A program made the translations under genes and the position numbers. Shown here piece after piece: positions 7,713-15,238 of a stretch of DNA of 18,166 bases (position 1 is its first letter; every line of letters begins with the position of its first letter). The notes below the pieces were generated by a model. The model did no database searches. It was given only the letters and a program-made list of their open reading frames with translations, and had not been told where the DNA came from. This stretch comes from Comamonadaceae bacterium (lineage in GTDB: Bacteria > Pseudomonadota > Gammaproteobacteria > Burkholderiales > Burkholderiaceae_C): assembly GCA_947452325.1 (NCBI GenBank), contig CANGCZ010000011.1:1-18166 (forward strand), written 5' to 3'.

Positions 7713-7735
7713 CAATGATTTATATCAATGATTTA
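7713..7735. promoter_or_regulatory. FNR/Anr-like box with overlapping direct repeat
   Basis: Positions 7715-7728 read ATGAT-TTAT-ATCAA, nine of ten matches to the FNR/Anr consensus TTGAT-N4-ATCAA. The same stretch contains the 10-mer CAATGATTTA twice (7713-7722 and 7726-7735), starting 13 bases apart. It sits in the intergenic region between the divergent 87-residue gene and the helix-turn-helix gene. The distance to either predicted start site is not ideal for a classical activator site, so the regulator and target remain inferred. Confidence 0.4.
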
Positions 7736-7747
7736 AATAAAAATACC

Positions 7748-7771
7748 TGGCGACATGGCGACATGGCGACA
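7748..7771. repeat. Three tandem copies of an 8-mer (TGGCGACA)
   Basis: TGGCGACA occurs three times head-to-tail without a mismatch, followed by a run of A. It stands out as GC-rich inside an otherwise AT-rich non-coding gap. Three copies are too few and too short for a CRISPR. It may be a slippage-prone microsatellite or a repeated protein-binding site. Confidence 0.85.
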
Positions 7772-7877
7772 AAAAAAAGAAATGACTGTTTCTGTCGATT
7801 TAAAGGCTAAACAATTGCAAAACGCCAAATCACTTAAAATAGGTTCGGTAATTTATATTTCTATTTAGAAAGTATCC

Positions 7878-8312
7878 ATGAGCACATTCGCCAATCAATT
7901 GAAATCTGAAATTGCACGTATCGCTAAAAAAGAAAACAAAGCCGAAAACGCCGCACTCAAAAAAACCAGTGCCCAATACCGGTCAGAAATTGCAGCACTG
8001 AAACGCCGACTGCTGGCTTTGGAGTCTGTGGTCAATAAATTAGGCAAGCACGCAGCCAAAACCGGTGTCGAAGTGGTGTCCACTGAGGACGAAGAAAAAT
8101 CCCTGCGCTTTCGCGTTGCAGGTTTTGCCAGCTTGCGTAAAAAACTTGGCGTGACCGCCAACGAAATGGGCACATTGCTCGGCGTCAGCGGCCAGTCGGT
8201 GTACAAATGGGAACAGGGCAAAGCCAAGCCTCGCGCCAGCCAAATGCAAGCCATTGCGGCAGTCAGAAAACTCGGTAAAAAACAAGTCGCTGAATTGCTG
8301 GCGGCAAGTTAA
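7878..8312 (+). CDS. Coiled-coil plus XRE-type helix-turn-helix DNA-binding protein
   Basis: A 144-residue protein in two parts. Residues 1-60 are a highly charged, Lys/Ala-rich helix (FANQLKSEIARIAKKENKAE and onward), with heptad-like leucines around LKRRLLALESVVNKLG, probably a coiled coil for dimer formation. After a linker (GVEVVSTEDEEKS), residues of about 98-140 form an XRE/Cro-like helix-turn-helix: LRKKLGVTANEMGTLLGVSGQSVYKWEQGKAKPR, split by the usual turn. This predicts a cytoplasmic DNA-binding regulator. GAAAG lies just upstream of the ATG. It faces away from the 87-residue gene, so it might regulate that gene or itself. No toxin partner is adjacent, so an antitoxin role is not supported. 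Target genes are unknown. Confidence 0.82.
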   Translation: MSTFANQLKSEIARIAKKENKAENAALKKTSAQYRSEIAALKRRLLALESVVNKLGKHAAKTGVEVVSTEDEEKSLRFRVAGFASLRKKLGVTANEMGTLLGVSGQSVYKWEQGKAKPRASQMQAIAAVRKLGKKQVAELLAAS

Positions 8313-8385
8313 TCACCGCGCACCGATTTCTGCGCCTTCCTAAATGGCTTTGTCAACTTTTTCACGTCGCACTGCATTCACCTTG

Positions 8386-8410
8386 CCGGTGACCGCTGGA
8401 CCGGGTTTTT
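8386..8410 (+). terminator. Weak candidate rho-independent terminator
   Basis: CCGGT (8386-8390) can pair with ACCGG (8400-8404) around a nine-base loop, and five T follow at 8406-8410. It lies about 75 bases after the helix-turn-helix gene stop and before the convergent phaA gene. The five-pair stem is short, so this is tentative. Confidence 0.25.
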
Positions 8411-8468
8411 CCATAGACTCGGTGCTGGCTACCACGAAATACGGCATTTCAAAAAACACTGAGCTTCA

Positions 8469-9647
8469 TCAACGCTCTATCGTCAGCGACACACCCATAC
8501 CGCCGCCTATGCACAAGGCGGCCAGTCCTTTTTTAGCGCCGCTGCGCTGCATTTCATGCAATAGGGTCACCAGAATGCGACAGCCTGACGCACCAATAGG
8601 GTGGCCGATGGCTATGGCTCCGCCGTTGACATTCACCCGCTGGGGGTCGATATCTAAAGCTTGATTGACCGCGCAGGCTTGTGCTGCAAACGCTTCATTC
8701 AATTCAAACACATCCACATCGGCGGCTTTCCAACCGGCGCGCTCCAATGCCTTGCGCGACGCAGACACCGGGCCCATGCCCATGGTTGCCGGATCCAAGC
8801 CGGTGGTGGCAAAAGACGCAATGCGGCCCAAAGGCGTGAGACCCCATGCACTGGCGCGCGCGGCCGTCATCACCATGACAGCGGCGGCGCCGTCATTGAT
8901 GCCCGAGGCATTGCCTGCGGTCACGCTACCTGCTTTGTCAAACGCGGGGCGCAAACCGGCCAAGGCTTCGGCATTGGTTTTCAGGTTGATGAATTCGTCT
9001 TGCGCGAACACCACAGGATCACCTTTTTTCTGCGGCAACAACACAGGTGTGATTTCTTGCTCAAACTTGCCAGCGGCCTGGGCGGCAGCGGCTTTTTGTT
9101 GCGAGGCCAAGGCCAATGCATCTTGCATATCTCGGGTAATGCCGTTGGCTTTGGCCACGTTCTCTGCTGTGATGCCCATGTGGTATTGGTTGTAAACGTC
9201 CCACAAACCGTCGACGATCATGCTGTCGACCATTTTCCAGTCGCCCATGCGTTGGCCGTCACGGGAGTTATTCAGAATGTGCGGCGCGGCACTCATGTTC
9301 TCCTGACCACCGGCAATGACAATATCGCTGTCCCCGTAAGCCACGGCCTGGGCTGCGAGCATGACGGCTTTTAAGCCTGAACCGCACACTGCGTTGATGG
9401 TCAAACCGGGGATTTCCTTGGGTAAACCGGCTTTCATCAAGGCCTGACGCGCGGGATTTTGACCAGCACCAGCGGCCAACACCTGACCCATGATGACCTC
9501 GCCAACCATCGCACCGTCTATGCCGGCACGCGCTACCACTTCTTTGATAACCAAGCTGCCGAGTTCGGTGGCGCTGAGTTTGGACAGGCTGCCGCCGAAC
9601 TTGCCCACAGCGGTGCGGGCGGCTGAAACGATGACGATGTCTTGCAT
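8469..9647 (-). CDS. phaA: Acetyl-CoA acetyltransferase (beta-ketothiolase)
   Basis: A 392-residue classical biosynthetic thiolase. The catalytic residues are the acylation Cys C88 in NAVCGSG, H349 in AIGHPIGASG and C379 in CIGGGMG, with NEAFAAQ also present; from memory these three positions coincide with those of Cupriavidus necator PhaA. It catalyses 2 acetyl-CoA to acetoacetyl-CoA plus CoA and the reverse, supplying polyhydroxyalkanoate synthesis or finishing beta-oxidation. The ATG at 9647 has GGAG about six bases upstream. No phaB or phaC lies beside it, so the symbol reflects sequence type; an AtoB-like degradative role is equally possible. It is distinct from the SCP-x-type thiolase at 215-1378. 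Confidence 0.93.
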   Translation of the reverse strand: MQDIVIVSAARTAVGKFGGSLSKLSATELGSLVIKEVVARAGIDGAMVGEVIMGQVLAAGAGQNPARQALMKAGLPKEIPGLTINAVCGSGLKAVMLAAQAVAYGDSDIVIAGGQENMSAAPHILNNSRDGQRMGDWKMVDSMIVDGLWDVYNQYHMGITAENVAKANGITRDMQDALALASQQKAAAAQAAGKFEQEITPVLLPQKKGDPVVFAQDEFINLKTNAEALAGLRPAFDKAGSVTAGNASGINDGAAAVMVMTAARASAWGLTPLGRIASFATTGLDPATMGMGPVSASRKALERAGWKAADVDVFELNEAFAAQACAVNQALDIDPQRVNVNGGAIAIGHPIGASGCRILVTLLHEMQRSGAKKGLAALCIGGGMGVSLTIER

Positions 9648-9754
9648 AAAAGGCTCCGTAGTGGTGAGATGGTTAGGCGGTAATCAAAACACAGCAGGCT
9701 GATCACAAACTTACCAACGGATAACAGATACGCAAACAAACAGGTGAATTTTGC

Positions 9755-10114
9755 CTAGTCGTTGCAAATGGCATGGTTACCTGGAATCGGCACGGCCAAA
9801 CCAAAAGTGAAATCGTAGTGCATGATGGTGAATACCTTGCAGGACTTGTTGCCTTTGGGGGTGGCAAACACCATATTGCATTGTTCACTGCCATCCTGTG
9901 CGCGACCCCATTCTGCTCTGAGGTAACGCACTTTGTCCGGCTTGACTTTGAATTCTTTGGCGACGCCTTGAAGATCGTATTTGCCGTAACCTCTGATCAA
10001 TTTGCAATTGGCAGGGGTCACATACAACATGTCGGGTTGCCGGGTTGCAGCCCTGAGCTGCCAGCCTGACAGCGCTATGCAGCAACAAAAAATATTCAGC
10101 ACAGTCAAGCGCAT
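9755..10114 (-). CDS. Small secreted protein with four cysteines, unknown function
   Basis: A 119-residue product. A hydrophobic N-terminus (LTVLNIFCCCIALSGWQL) and a likely cleavage after LRA near residue 22 indicate a Sec signal peptide; no lipobox is evident. The mature part is small and basic, with C37, C79, C92 and C117, which could form two disulfides in the periplasm, and a strand-rich C-terminal half (KVFTIMHYDFTFGLAVPIPG). The ATG at 10114 has GAAAG upstream. It is divergent from the P1 peptidase gene across 74 bases and lies 107 bases before phaA on the same strand. I do not recognise the family. Confidence 0.72.
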   Translation of the reverse strand: MRLTVLNIFCCCIALSGWQLRAATRQPDMLYVTPANCKLIRGYGKYDLQGVAKEFKVKPDKVRYLRAEWGRAQDGSEQCNMVFATPKGNKSCKVFTIMHYDFTFGLAVPIPGNHAICND

Positions 10115-10188
10115 GCAACAGCTTTCTTCATTCGTTTGATCTTAAGCCAGTCTTTCAGACACGCCGGTGCTGCATCTAAAATCATCGG

Positions 10189-11193
10189 ATGCATGACACC
10201 TCTTTGAGCTTCACTGACGTACGCGGTATTTCGGTAGGACATTACACAGACGCGACGGCACTGACAGGTTGCACGGTGGTGTTGACCCCGGACGGGGCCG
10301 TAGCCGGTGTGGATGTGCGCGGTTGTGCGCCGGGCACGCGGGAAACCGACAGCCTGCGCCCGGGCAATTTGGTGCAACAAGCGCATGCGGTGGTGTTAAG
10401 CGGCGGCTCGGCTTTCGGGCTGGATGCGGCAGGCGGGGTGATGCGCTGGTTGGAAGAACGCCAACACGGTTTTTCTGTGGCAGGCATGCATGTGCCTATC
10501 GTGACATCTGCGGTCATTTTTGACCTCGCCATCGGCAACCCCAAGATCAGACCCACGGCGGACAACGGCTACCAGGCTTGCCAAACTGCTACAGCAAACC
10601 CCATGCAACACGGCAACATCGGTGCGGGCACCGGAGCCACAGTAGGCAAGGTATTCGGATTTCCCAACTGCATGCGCGGCGGCATAGGCAGCGCCGCCCT
10701 GAGGGTACATGGCGTGACGGTGGGTGCACTCATTGTTTGCAACGCCCTCGGTGACGTGATTGACCCCTCAAGCGGTCACGTGGTGGCAGGCGCCAGAACC
10801 GGCGCTGACAGCCACGCATTGCTCAACATACACCAGGCACACTTGCAGGGCCTGTCCGGTGCATCGCTGAGTGCCGGCCAACACACCACCATAGGCGTGA
10901 TCGCCACCGACTCGCAACTATCCCCATTGCAAACCACCCGGCTGGCACAAATCGGCCATGACGGGCTGGCCAGAACCATTAGACCGGTGCACACACCGTT
11001 TGACGGCGACACTTTGTTTGCCTTGAGCACCGGCAAAGTTGATGTGCAACTGGACACCATGCTGCTGCATTCGCTGGTCACCGAGGTGGTGGCCCAAGCC
11101 GTGTTGTGCGCCGTGCGCGCCGCCACCTCGGCTCAAACCCCAGCGCAATGGGTGCCGGCGTCCCGCGATCTGGTTTTGCCTTCCACACATTGA
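10189..11193 (+). CDS. P1-family (S58, DmpA-like) peptidase
   Basis: A 334-residue Ntn-like hydrolase. Family marks are ISVGHYTD near the start, TGCTVVL, GGSAFGLDAA at 72-81, the GNIGAGTGATVGK loop at 142-153, and HTTIGVIATD at 232-241. The family is made as a proenzyme that cuts itself before a Ser or Thr nucleophile; here that should be T233 (or T234). The preceding residue is H232, where Asn or Gly is more usual. Known members are D-stereospecific or beta-aminopeptidases such as DmpA and BapA, and ThnT. No signal peptide is seen, so it is probably cytoplasmic. It heads a same-strand run of hydrolase and transporter genes. The ribosome site is weak; a stop just upstream rules out an earlier start. 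Confidence 0.9.
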   Translation: MHDTSLSFTDVRGISVGHYTDATALTGCTVVLTPDGAVAGVDVRGCAPGTRETDSLRPGNLVQQAHAVVLSGGSAFGLDAAGGVMRWLEERQHGFSVAGMHVPIVTSAVIFDLAIGNPKIRPTADNGYQACQTATANPMQHGNIGAGTGATVGKVFGFPNCMRGGIGSAALRVHGVTVGALIVCNALGDVIDPSSGHVVAGARTGADSHALLNIHQAHLQGLSGASLSAGQHTTIGVIATDSQLSPLQTTRLAQIGHDGLARTIRPVHTPFDGDTLFALSTGKVDVQLDTMLLHSLVTEVVAQAVLCAVRAATSAQTPAQWVPASRDLVLPSTH

Positions 11194-11237
11194 CAATCGA
11201 ATCACGACCCCATTTTTTTCTCAGTCCACTTGACACC

Positions 11238-12932
11238 ATGAACTCTCACTCACACGCAGACCTACTTTTCCGCCAGGCCCTGGTATTTGATGGCACCGGC
11301 ACAGAGCCGCTGACACAGGACGTTGCAATTCGCGACGGTCGCATTCTGGCCGTGGGCAAGAACTTGAGCCACAGCGCAGACCGTGTGATTGACGCAAAAG
11401 AGCTGGCATTGATGCCAGGCATCATCGATGCCCATACCCACTTTGACGCGCAAATCACTTGGGACGCTTATGTGCGCCCCTCGCCTGCGCAAGGCGTGAC
11501 CACGGCGGTGATTGGCAACTGCGGCTTCACCATTGCCCCGTGCCGGCCGCAAGACCGCGAACTGACCATGCGCAACCTGACCCAGGTCGAAGGCATGTCG
11601 CTGGACGTGCTTGAACAAGGCATAGATTGGGGATTTGAGACCTTTCCCGAGTACCTGGCCATGCTGAAACGCAAACGCTGCGTCATCAATATCGCGGCTT
11701 ATATCGGCCACTCATCTGTGCGCACCTGGGTGATGGGCGAACAGGCCAACAAACGCGCAGCCACAACACAGGAAATTGAAGACATGGCGGCCCTGGTGCG
11801 CGAAGCCATGGCAGCGGGCGCGGTGGGTTTTGCCAGCAGCACCAGCCCGGCGCACAACGGCGAAGGCGGTTTGCCCATGCCGTCGCGCTTGGCCAGCGAC
11901 GAAGAAATGATGCAACTCACCCTGGCCATGGGCCACCAGGGCAAAGGCGTCTACATGGTGACCAAAGGCGGTCAAATGCCCATGGCTTTTTTGCGTTCGT
12001 TGTCGCAGGCCAGCGGCCGCCCGGTGATGGTCGCCGCCCTGCTACACAACGGCACCAATCCACAAGCCGTGTTCAACGACTTCAAAGCCATCGCCGAGGC
12101 CAACGAACAAGGTGTGCCGCTGATAGGCCAGGTGTCTTGTTGTCCTTTGACCATGGATTTCACTTTTGCCTCGGCCTACCCGGTTGAGGGATTGGCCAGT
12201 TGGAGACCCGCCATGGGCTTGTCGCACGACAGCTTAAAAATCTGTCTGGCCGACAAGGCTTTCAGACAAAACGTCAAAAATGAGTTGGCCCAAGCCACCA
12301 CCTTCCGCTTGTTCAACAATGAATGGGACAAGGTGCATGTGGTGCAAACCGCTGCACAGGAACACCAGAAGTACGAACAACACAGTGTGGCCGAACTGGC
12401 GCAGCAGCTGGGCGTGGACCCCTTGGACTTTGCCCTGGATCTGGCCCTGGCCGAAGACCTGCAAACCGTGTTCACCGCGCAGTTGCTCAACAGCGATACA
12501 CAAGCGGTTGCGCAGTTGCTGAACGATCCGCACAGCTTGGTGACGCTCAGCGATGCGGGCGCGCACCTGACTTTTTTCAATGACGCCGGTTTTGGTTTGC
12601 ATTTGCTGGGCCACTGGGCGCGCGACATGGGCGTCATGTCTATGACGCGTGCCGTGCACAAACTGACAGCCCAGCCTGCAGGCATTCTTGGCTTGAAAGA
12701 CAGGGGCTTGCTGCGCCCGGGCTACGCGGCCGACTTGCTGTTGTTTGACCCTCAGACAGTGGGGCGCGGCCCCAAGCACCGGGTGTTCGATCTGCCCGGC
12801 GGTGCTGCGCGCTTGAACACGCTGGCGGTCGGTGTGCACGGTGTTTGGGTCAACGGTGTGCTGGTCGCAGACGACAAAGGCTTGAACGAGCAGGCTGCGC
12901 TGGCCGGGGAATTGCTGACCGAATTCGTTTGA
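11238..12932 (+). CDS. N-acyl-D-amino-acid deacylase-like amidohydrolase
   Basis: A 564-residue amidohydrolase-superfamily protein of the D-aminoacylase group. An N-terminal small beta domain (VFDGTGTEPLTQDVAIRDG) leads to DAHTHFD (H66, H68), GNCG with C95, and LSDAGAH with D439, followed by a C-terminal LKDRGLLRPGYAADLLLFDP domain. These match the metal site formed by two His, Cys and Asp. However, the two other histidines of D-aminoacylase, usually in THxR-like and SHLK-like segments, are not evident: the matching regions read VYMVTKGGQ and MVAALLHNG. Function is therefore uncertain within the family. The ATG at 11238 is chosen because the upstream in-frame part overlaps the peptidase gene. 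It lies 44 bases after that gene, with a weak ribosome site. Confidence 0.85.
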   Translation: MNSHSHADLLFRQALVFDGTGTEPLTQDVAIRDGRILAVGKNLSHSADRVIDAKELALMPGIIDAHTHFDAQITWDAYVRPSPAQGVTTAVIGNCGFTIAPCRPQDRELTMRNLTQVEGMSLDVLEQGIDWGFETFPEYLAMLKRKRCVINIAAYIGHSSVRTWVMGEQANKRAATTQEIEDMAALVREAMAAGAVGFASSTSPAHNGEGGLPMPSRLASDEEMMQLTLAMGHQGKGVYMVTKGGQMPMAFLRSLSQASGRPVMVAALLHNGTNPQAVFNDFKAIAEANEQGVPLIGQVSCCPLTMDFTFASAYPVEGLASWRPAMGLSHDSLKICLADKAFRQNVKNELAQATTFRLFNNEWDKVHVVQTAAQEHQKYEQHSVAELAQQLGVDPLDFALDLALAEDLQTVFTAQLLNSDTQAVAQLLNDPHSLVTLSDAGAHLTFFNDAGFGLHLLGHWARDMGVMSMTRAVHKLTAQPAGILGLKDRGLLRPGYAADLLLFDPQTVGRGPKHRVFDLPGGAARLNTLAVGVHGVWVNGVLVADDKGLNEQAALAGELLTEFV

Positions 12933-13057
12933 ATCCGCTGGGCTGTGCGTCAGGCATCGGATCAAGAGATGTTCGCTAAAACCCTAAGCCGTCTGACGCC
13001 GGTTTGACATAGACTGGTTTGATCCTTTGTGAGCCAGCCAAACCCTTGGAGATCCGC

Positions 13058-14317
13058 ATGTCAAACCGCACATCGCAGCAACGCCGCACACTGCTCAAGT
13101 TAGGCGTCAGCGCAGCCGCCACCGTCACTTTGGGTTCGCCTTTCATCTCGCGTGCCGAAAACAAAACCATACGCATAGGCATGCCGACCATTTTGTCGGG
13201 CCGGGTTGCCATGCTGGGTCAGGCATCTACCAACGCAGCCACGCTAGAAGTAGACAAATTCAATGCCGCGGGTGGTCTGAACGGACGCAAGATCGAACTG
13301 GTGATTCGCGATTCCAAAGGCCAACCGCAGGAAGCCGCACGCGTGGCTCGCGAGCTCGTGACCTCAGAAGGCTGCGAGATCATCCTGGACGCCGAAGCCT
13401 CATCCGGCGGTTTTGCGGTGCATGAGGTTGCGCGCGACCTGGGCGTGCTGGTCATGCATACCTGTTCGGAAACCTCATCGCTCACGGCAGACCCCAAAAT
13501 CCGCACGCCGCTGGGCTTTCGCTGTGCCCGCCAAGGTGTGCATGACGCCATCGTCGGCGGCGCTTACGCAGCGCAAGTGGCCAAGGAAAAAAATCTCAAA
13601 CGCTGGATGACCGTGTCGCCCGACTATGCTTATGGCCGCGACACCACCGCCGAGTTCATGGAGTATTTGAAGCTGTTCAATCCTTCGATTGAAATCGTCG
13701 GCGACGTATGGCCCAAACTGTTCCAAGCCGATTACACCGAAGCCATCACGCGTTTGCTGCAAGGCAAACCGCAAGCGGTTTACTCGGCGCTGTGGGGCGG
13801 CGATCTCACCTCTTTCATCGACCAGGCGGGTATTTACAGTTTGTTCAGCGAGCGCGAATTCTTTGCGGTCAATATGGCCGACTACGCCGTGCTTCATGCG
13901 GTGAAAAATGTTCCCCAGGGCTTGCATTCGGGCAACCGCTATTTGAAAAGCTTTCCCAATACACCCGCCAACACCAACTGGTCCAATGCATACCAGGCGC
14001 GCTTCAAAGACCTGCCGCTGAACTGGGCCTGGCAAAACGCCGCAGCGGTGCAGTTCCTTACCAGCGCCATGAAAAAAACCAACAGCGCAGACGGCAAAAA
14101 AATGGCCGATGCCTTGCGCGGCATGAGCATAGATTCGCCGTTCGGCTCTAACGGCAAACTCACCATGCGCGCCGAGGACAACACCTTGGTCGACTACGCT
14201 GTCGGCTGGGGCGCGCTTGAACCCAAAGAACCTTTCATGTCCAAACCCAGCCCCGGCAACTGGAAACAAATTGCCGAGTTGGAAGTGCAGTGGAAAAAGC
14301 GCAAAGCCTACGTCTGA
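13058..14317 (+). CDS. Branched-chain-amino-acid-type ABC transporter substrate-binding protein, Tat-type signal
   Basis: A 419-residue periplasmic binding protein of the LivJ-like group (Peripla_BP_6). The N-terminus has RR at residues 9-10 followed by TLLKLGVSAAATVTLG and a likely cleavage after SRA near residue 33, which suggests Tat export. The mature protein starts with KTIRIGMPTILSGRVAMLGQ and has the family features AARVARELVTSEGCEIILDA and DYAYGRDTTAEF. It delivers the ligand to the LivHM permease encoded next. The ATG at 13058 has GGAG about eight bases upstream; the in-frame start 39 bases earlier lacks this. The family also carries amides, urea and aromatic acids, so amino acids are not certain. 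Confidence 0.92.
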   Translation: MSNRTSQQRRTLLKLGVSAAATVTLGSPFISRAENKTIRIGMPTILSGRVAMLGQASTNAATLEVDKFNAAGGLNGRKIELVIRDSKGQPQEAARVARELVTSEGCEIILDAEASSGGFAVHEVARDLGVLVMHTCSETSSLTADPKIRTPLGFRCARQGVHDAIVGGAYAAQVAKEKNLKRWMTVSPDYAYGRDTTAEFMEYLKLFNPSIEIVGDVWPKLFQADYTEAITRLLQGKPQAVYSALWGGDLTSFIDQAGIYSLFSEREFFAVNMADYAVLHAVKNVPQGLHSGNRYLKSFPNTPANTNWSNAYQARFKDLPLNWAWQNAAAVQFLTSAMKKTNSADGKKMADALRGMSIDSPFGSNGKLTMRAEDNTLVDYAVGWGALEPKEPFMSKPSPGNWKQIAELEVQWKKRKAYV

Positions 14318-14335
14318 AACGGCTGACAGCGTCTG

Positions 14336-15238
14336 ATGGAACTCAATGCCTTGTTTGAATGTCTGGGGTCGATGTCATGCATCGTCACCCAGACCAGCAC
14401 CGGTCTGATCGTCGGGGCTTTGCTGTTTCTGGTGGCCGCCGGTCTGACACTGATTTTCGGTGTGCTCGGCGTCATCAACTTCGCCCACGGTTCGTTTTAC
14501 ATGCTAGGGGCTTATGTGGCGCTGTCGGCCTACCGCTTCACTGACAGTTACGCGTTGGCGGCCATCGCTGCAGGCTTAGGGGTAGGATTGTTTGCGCTGG
14601 TGTTTGAACGCTTTTTCATGCGCCGGGTTTACCAGTCGGATGTGCTGTTGCAACTGCTGGTTTGTTACGCTTTTATTTTGATATTGGACGATGTGGTGAA
14701 GATCGTCTGGGGAGCCGAGTTTCAGTCCATGGGCATGCCCAAGGCGTTTCAACAAGCCCCTTTGTTCATCGGTGGCGGCGTGGTGCCGGTGTTTTATATG
14801 TACTTGATGGCGGCCGCCGGTTTGATCGCCGGCTTGCTCTGGTTCACCCTGACCCGCACACGTGCGGGCAAGATCATCCGGGCCGCCGCCCAAAACCCGG
14901 GCATGACCTCTTCATTGGGACTCAACACCCAATGGATTTATGCCTCTGTATTTGCGTTTGGCGGACTGTTGGCTGGGCTGGCTGGCGGACTGGCCGCGCC
15001 GGTGCGCTCCATGTCACCCGGCATGGGTTTTTCCATACTGATTGAATCTTTCATTGTCACCGTCATAGGCGGTATGGGTTCGGTCAGCGGCGCCTTGCTC
15101 GGCGCCTTGCTGATCGGCTTGATCCGCTCCTTTGGCTCGATCGGCTTTCCGCTGTTTGTCGAAGGCATCATGTTTCTGGCCATGGGCTTGATACTGGTGT
15201 TCAAGCCCAGCGGCCTGATGGGCAAAGGCCAGTCATGA
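14336..15238 (+). CDS. livH: ABC transporter permease, LivH type
   Basis: A 300-residue inner-membrane permease. Hydrophobic segments fill most of its length, and GLTLIFGVLGVINFAHGSFY near residues 36-55 and GMGSVSGALLGALLIGLIRS near the C-terminus are LivH hallmarks. It forms the membrane channel with LivM. It begins 18 bases after the binding-protein gene and its stop overlaps livM by 4 bases. The ribosome site before the ATG at 14336 is poor; M13 (ATG at 14372, after GGGG) is an alternative start. Confidence 0.93.
   Translation: MELNALFECLGSMSCIVTQTSTGLIVGALLFLVAAGLTLIFGVLGVINFAHGSFYMLGAYVALSAYRFTDSYALAAIAAGLGVGLFALVFERFFMRRVYQSDVLLQLLVCYAFILILDDVVKIVWGAEFQSMGMPKAFQQAPLFIGGGVVPVFYMYLMAAAGLIAGLLWFTLTRTRAGKIIRAAAQNPGMTSSLGLNTQWIYASVFAFGGLLAGLAGGLAAPVRSMSPGMGFSILIESFIVTVIGGMGSVSGALLGALLIGLIRSFGSIGFPLFVEGIMFLAMGLILVFKPSGLMGKGQS

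Larger units (their letters stand above)
7601..7877. other. AT-rich divergent intergenic region
   Basis: This is the longest gap in the window (277 bases) and is clearly more AT-rich than the flanking genes. It contains, in order, a candidate minus-strand promoter, the FNR-like box with its direct repeat, the tandem 8-mers, and an A/T-rich leader before the helix-turn-helix gene. TAAAAT (7835-7840) and TATATT (7854-7859) are possible -10 elements for the plus strand, but neither has a well-placed -35. No open reading frame here was convincing. Confidence 0.6.

Noticed and set aside
7748..7771. Tandem repeats as a CRISPR array
   Set aside because: The units are eight bases, adjacent without spacers, and no cas genes are present.
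12234..12965. 243-residue minus-strand open frame antisense to the amidohydrolase
   Set aside because: This is a composition shadow of a strongly supported plus-strand gene and shows no recognisable motif.
13004..13009. Perfect TTGACA upstream of the binding-protein gene
   Set aside because: No acceptable -10 hexamer occurs 16-18 bases downstream, so a promoter is not claimed.
13475..14269. 264-residue minus-strand open frame antisense to the binding-protein gene
   Set aside because: The plus-strand protein has family motifs and a signal peptide; the antisense product has none.
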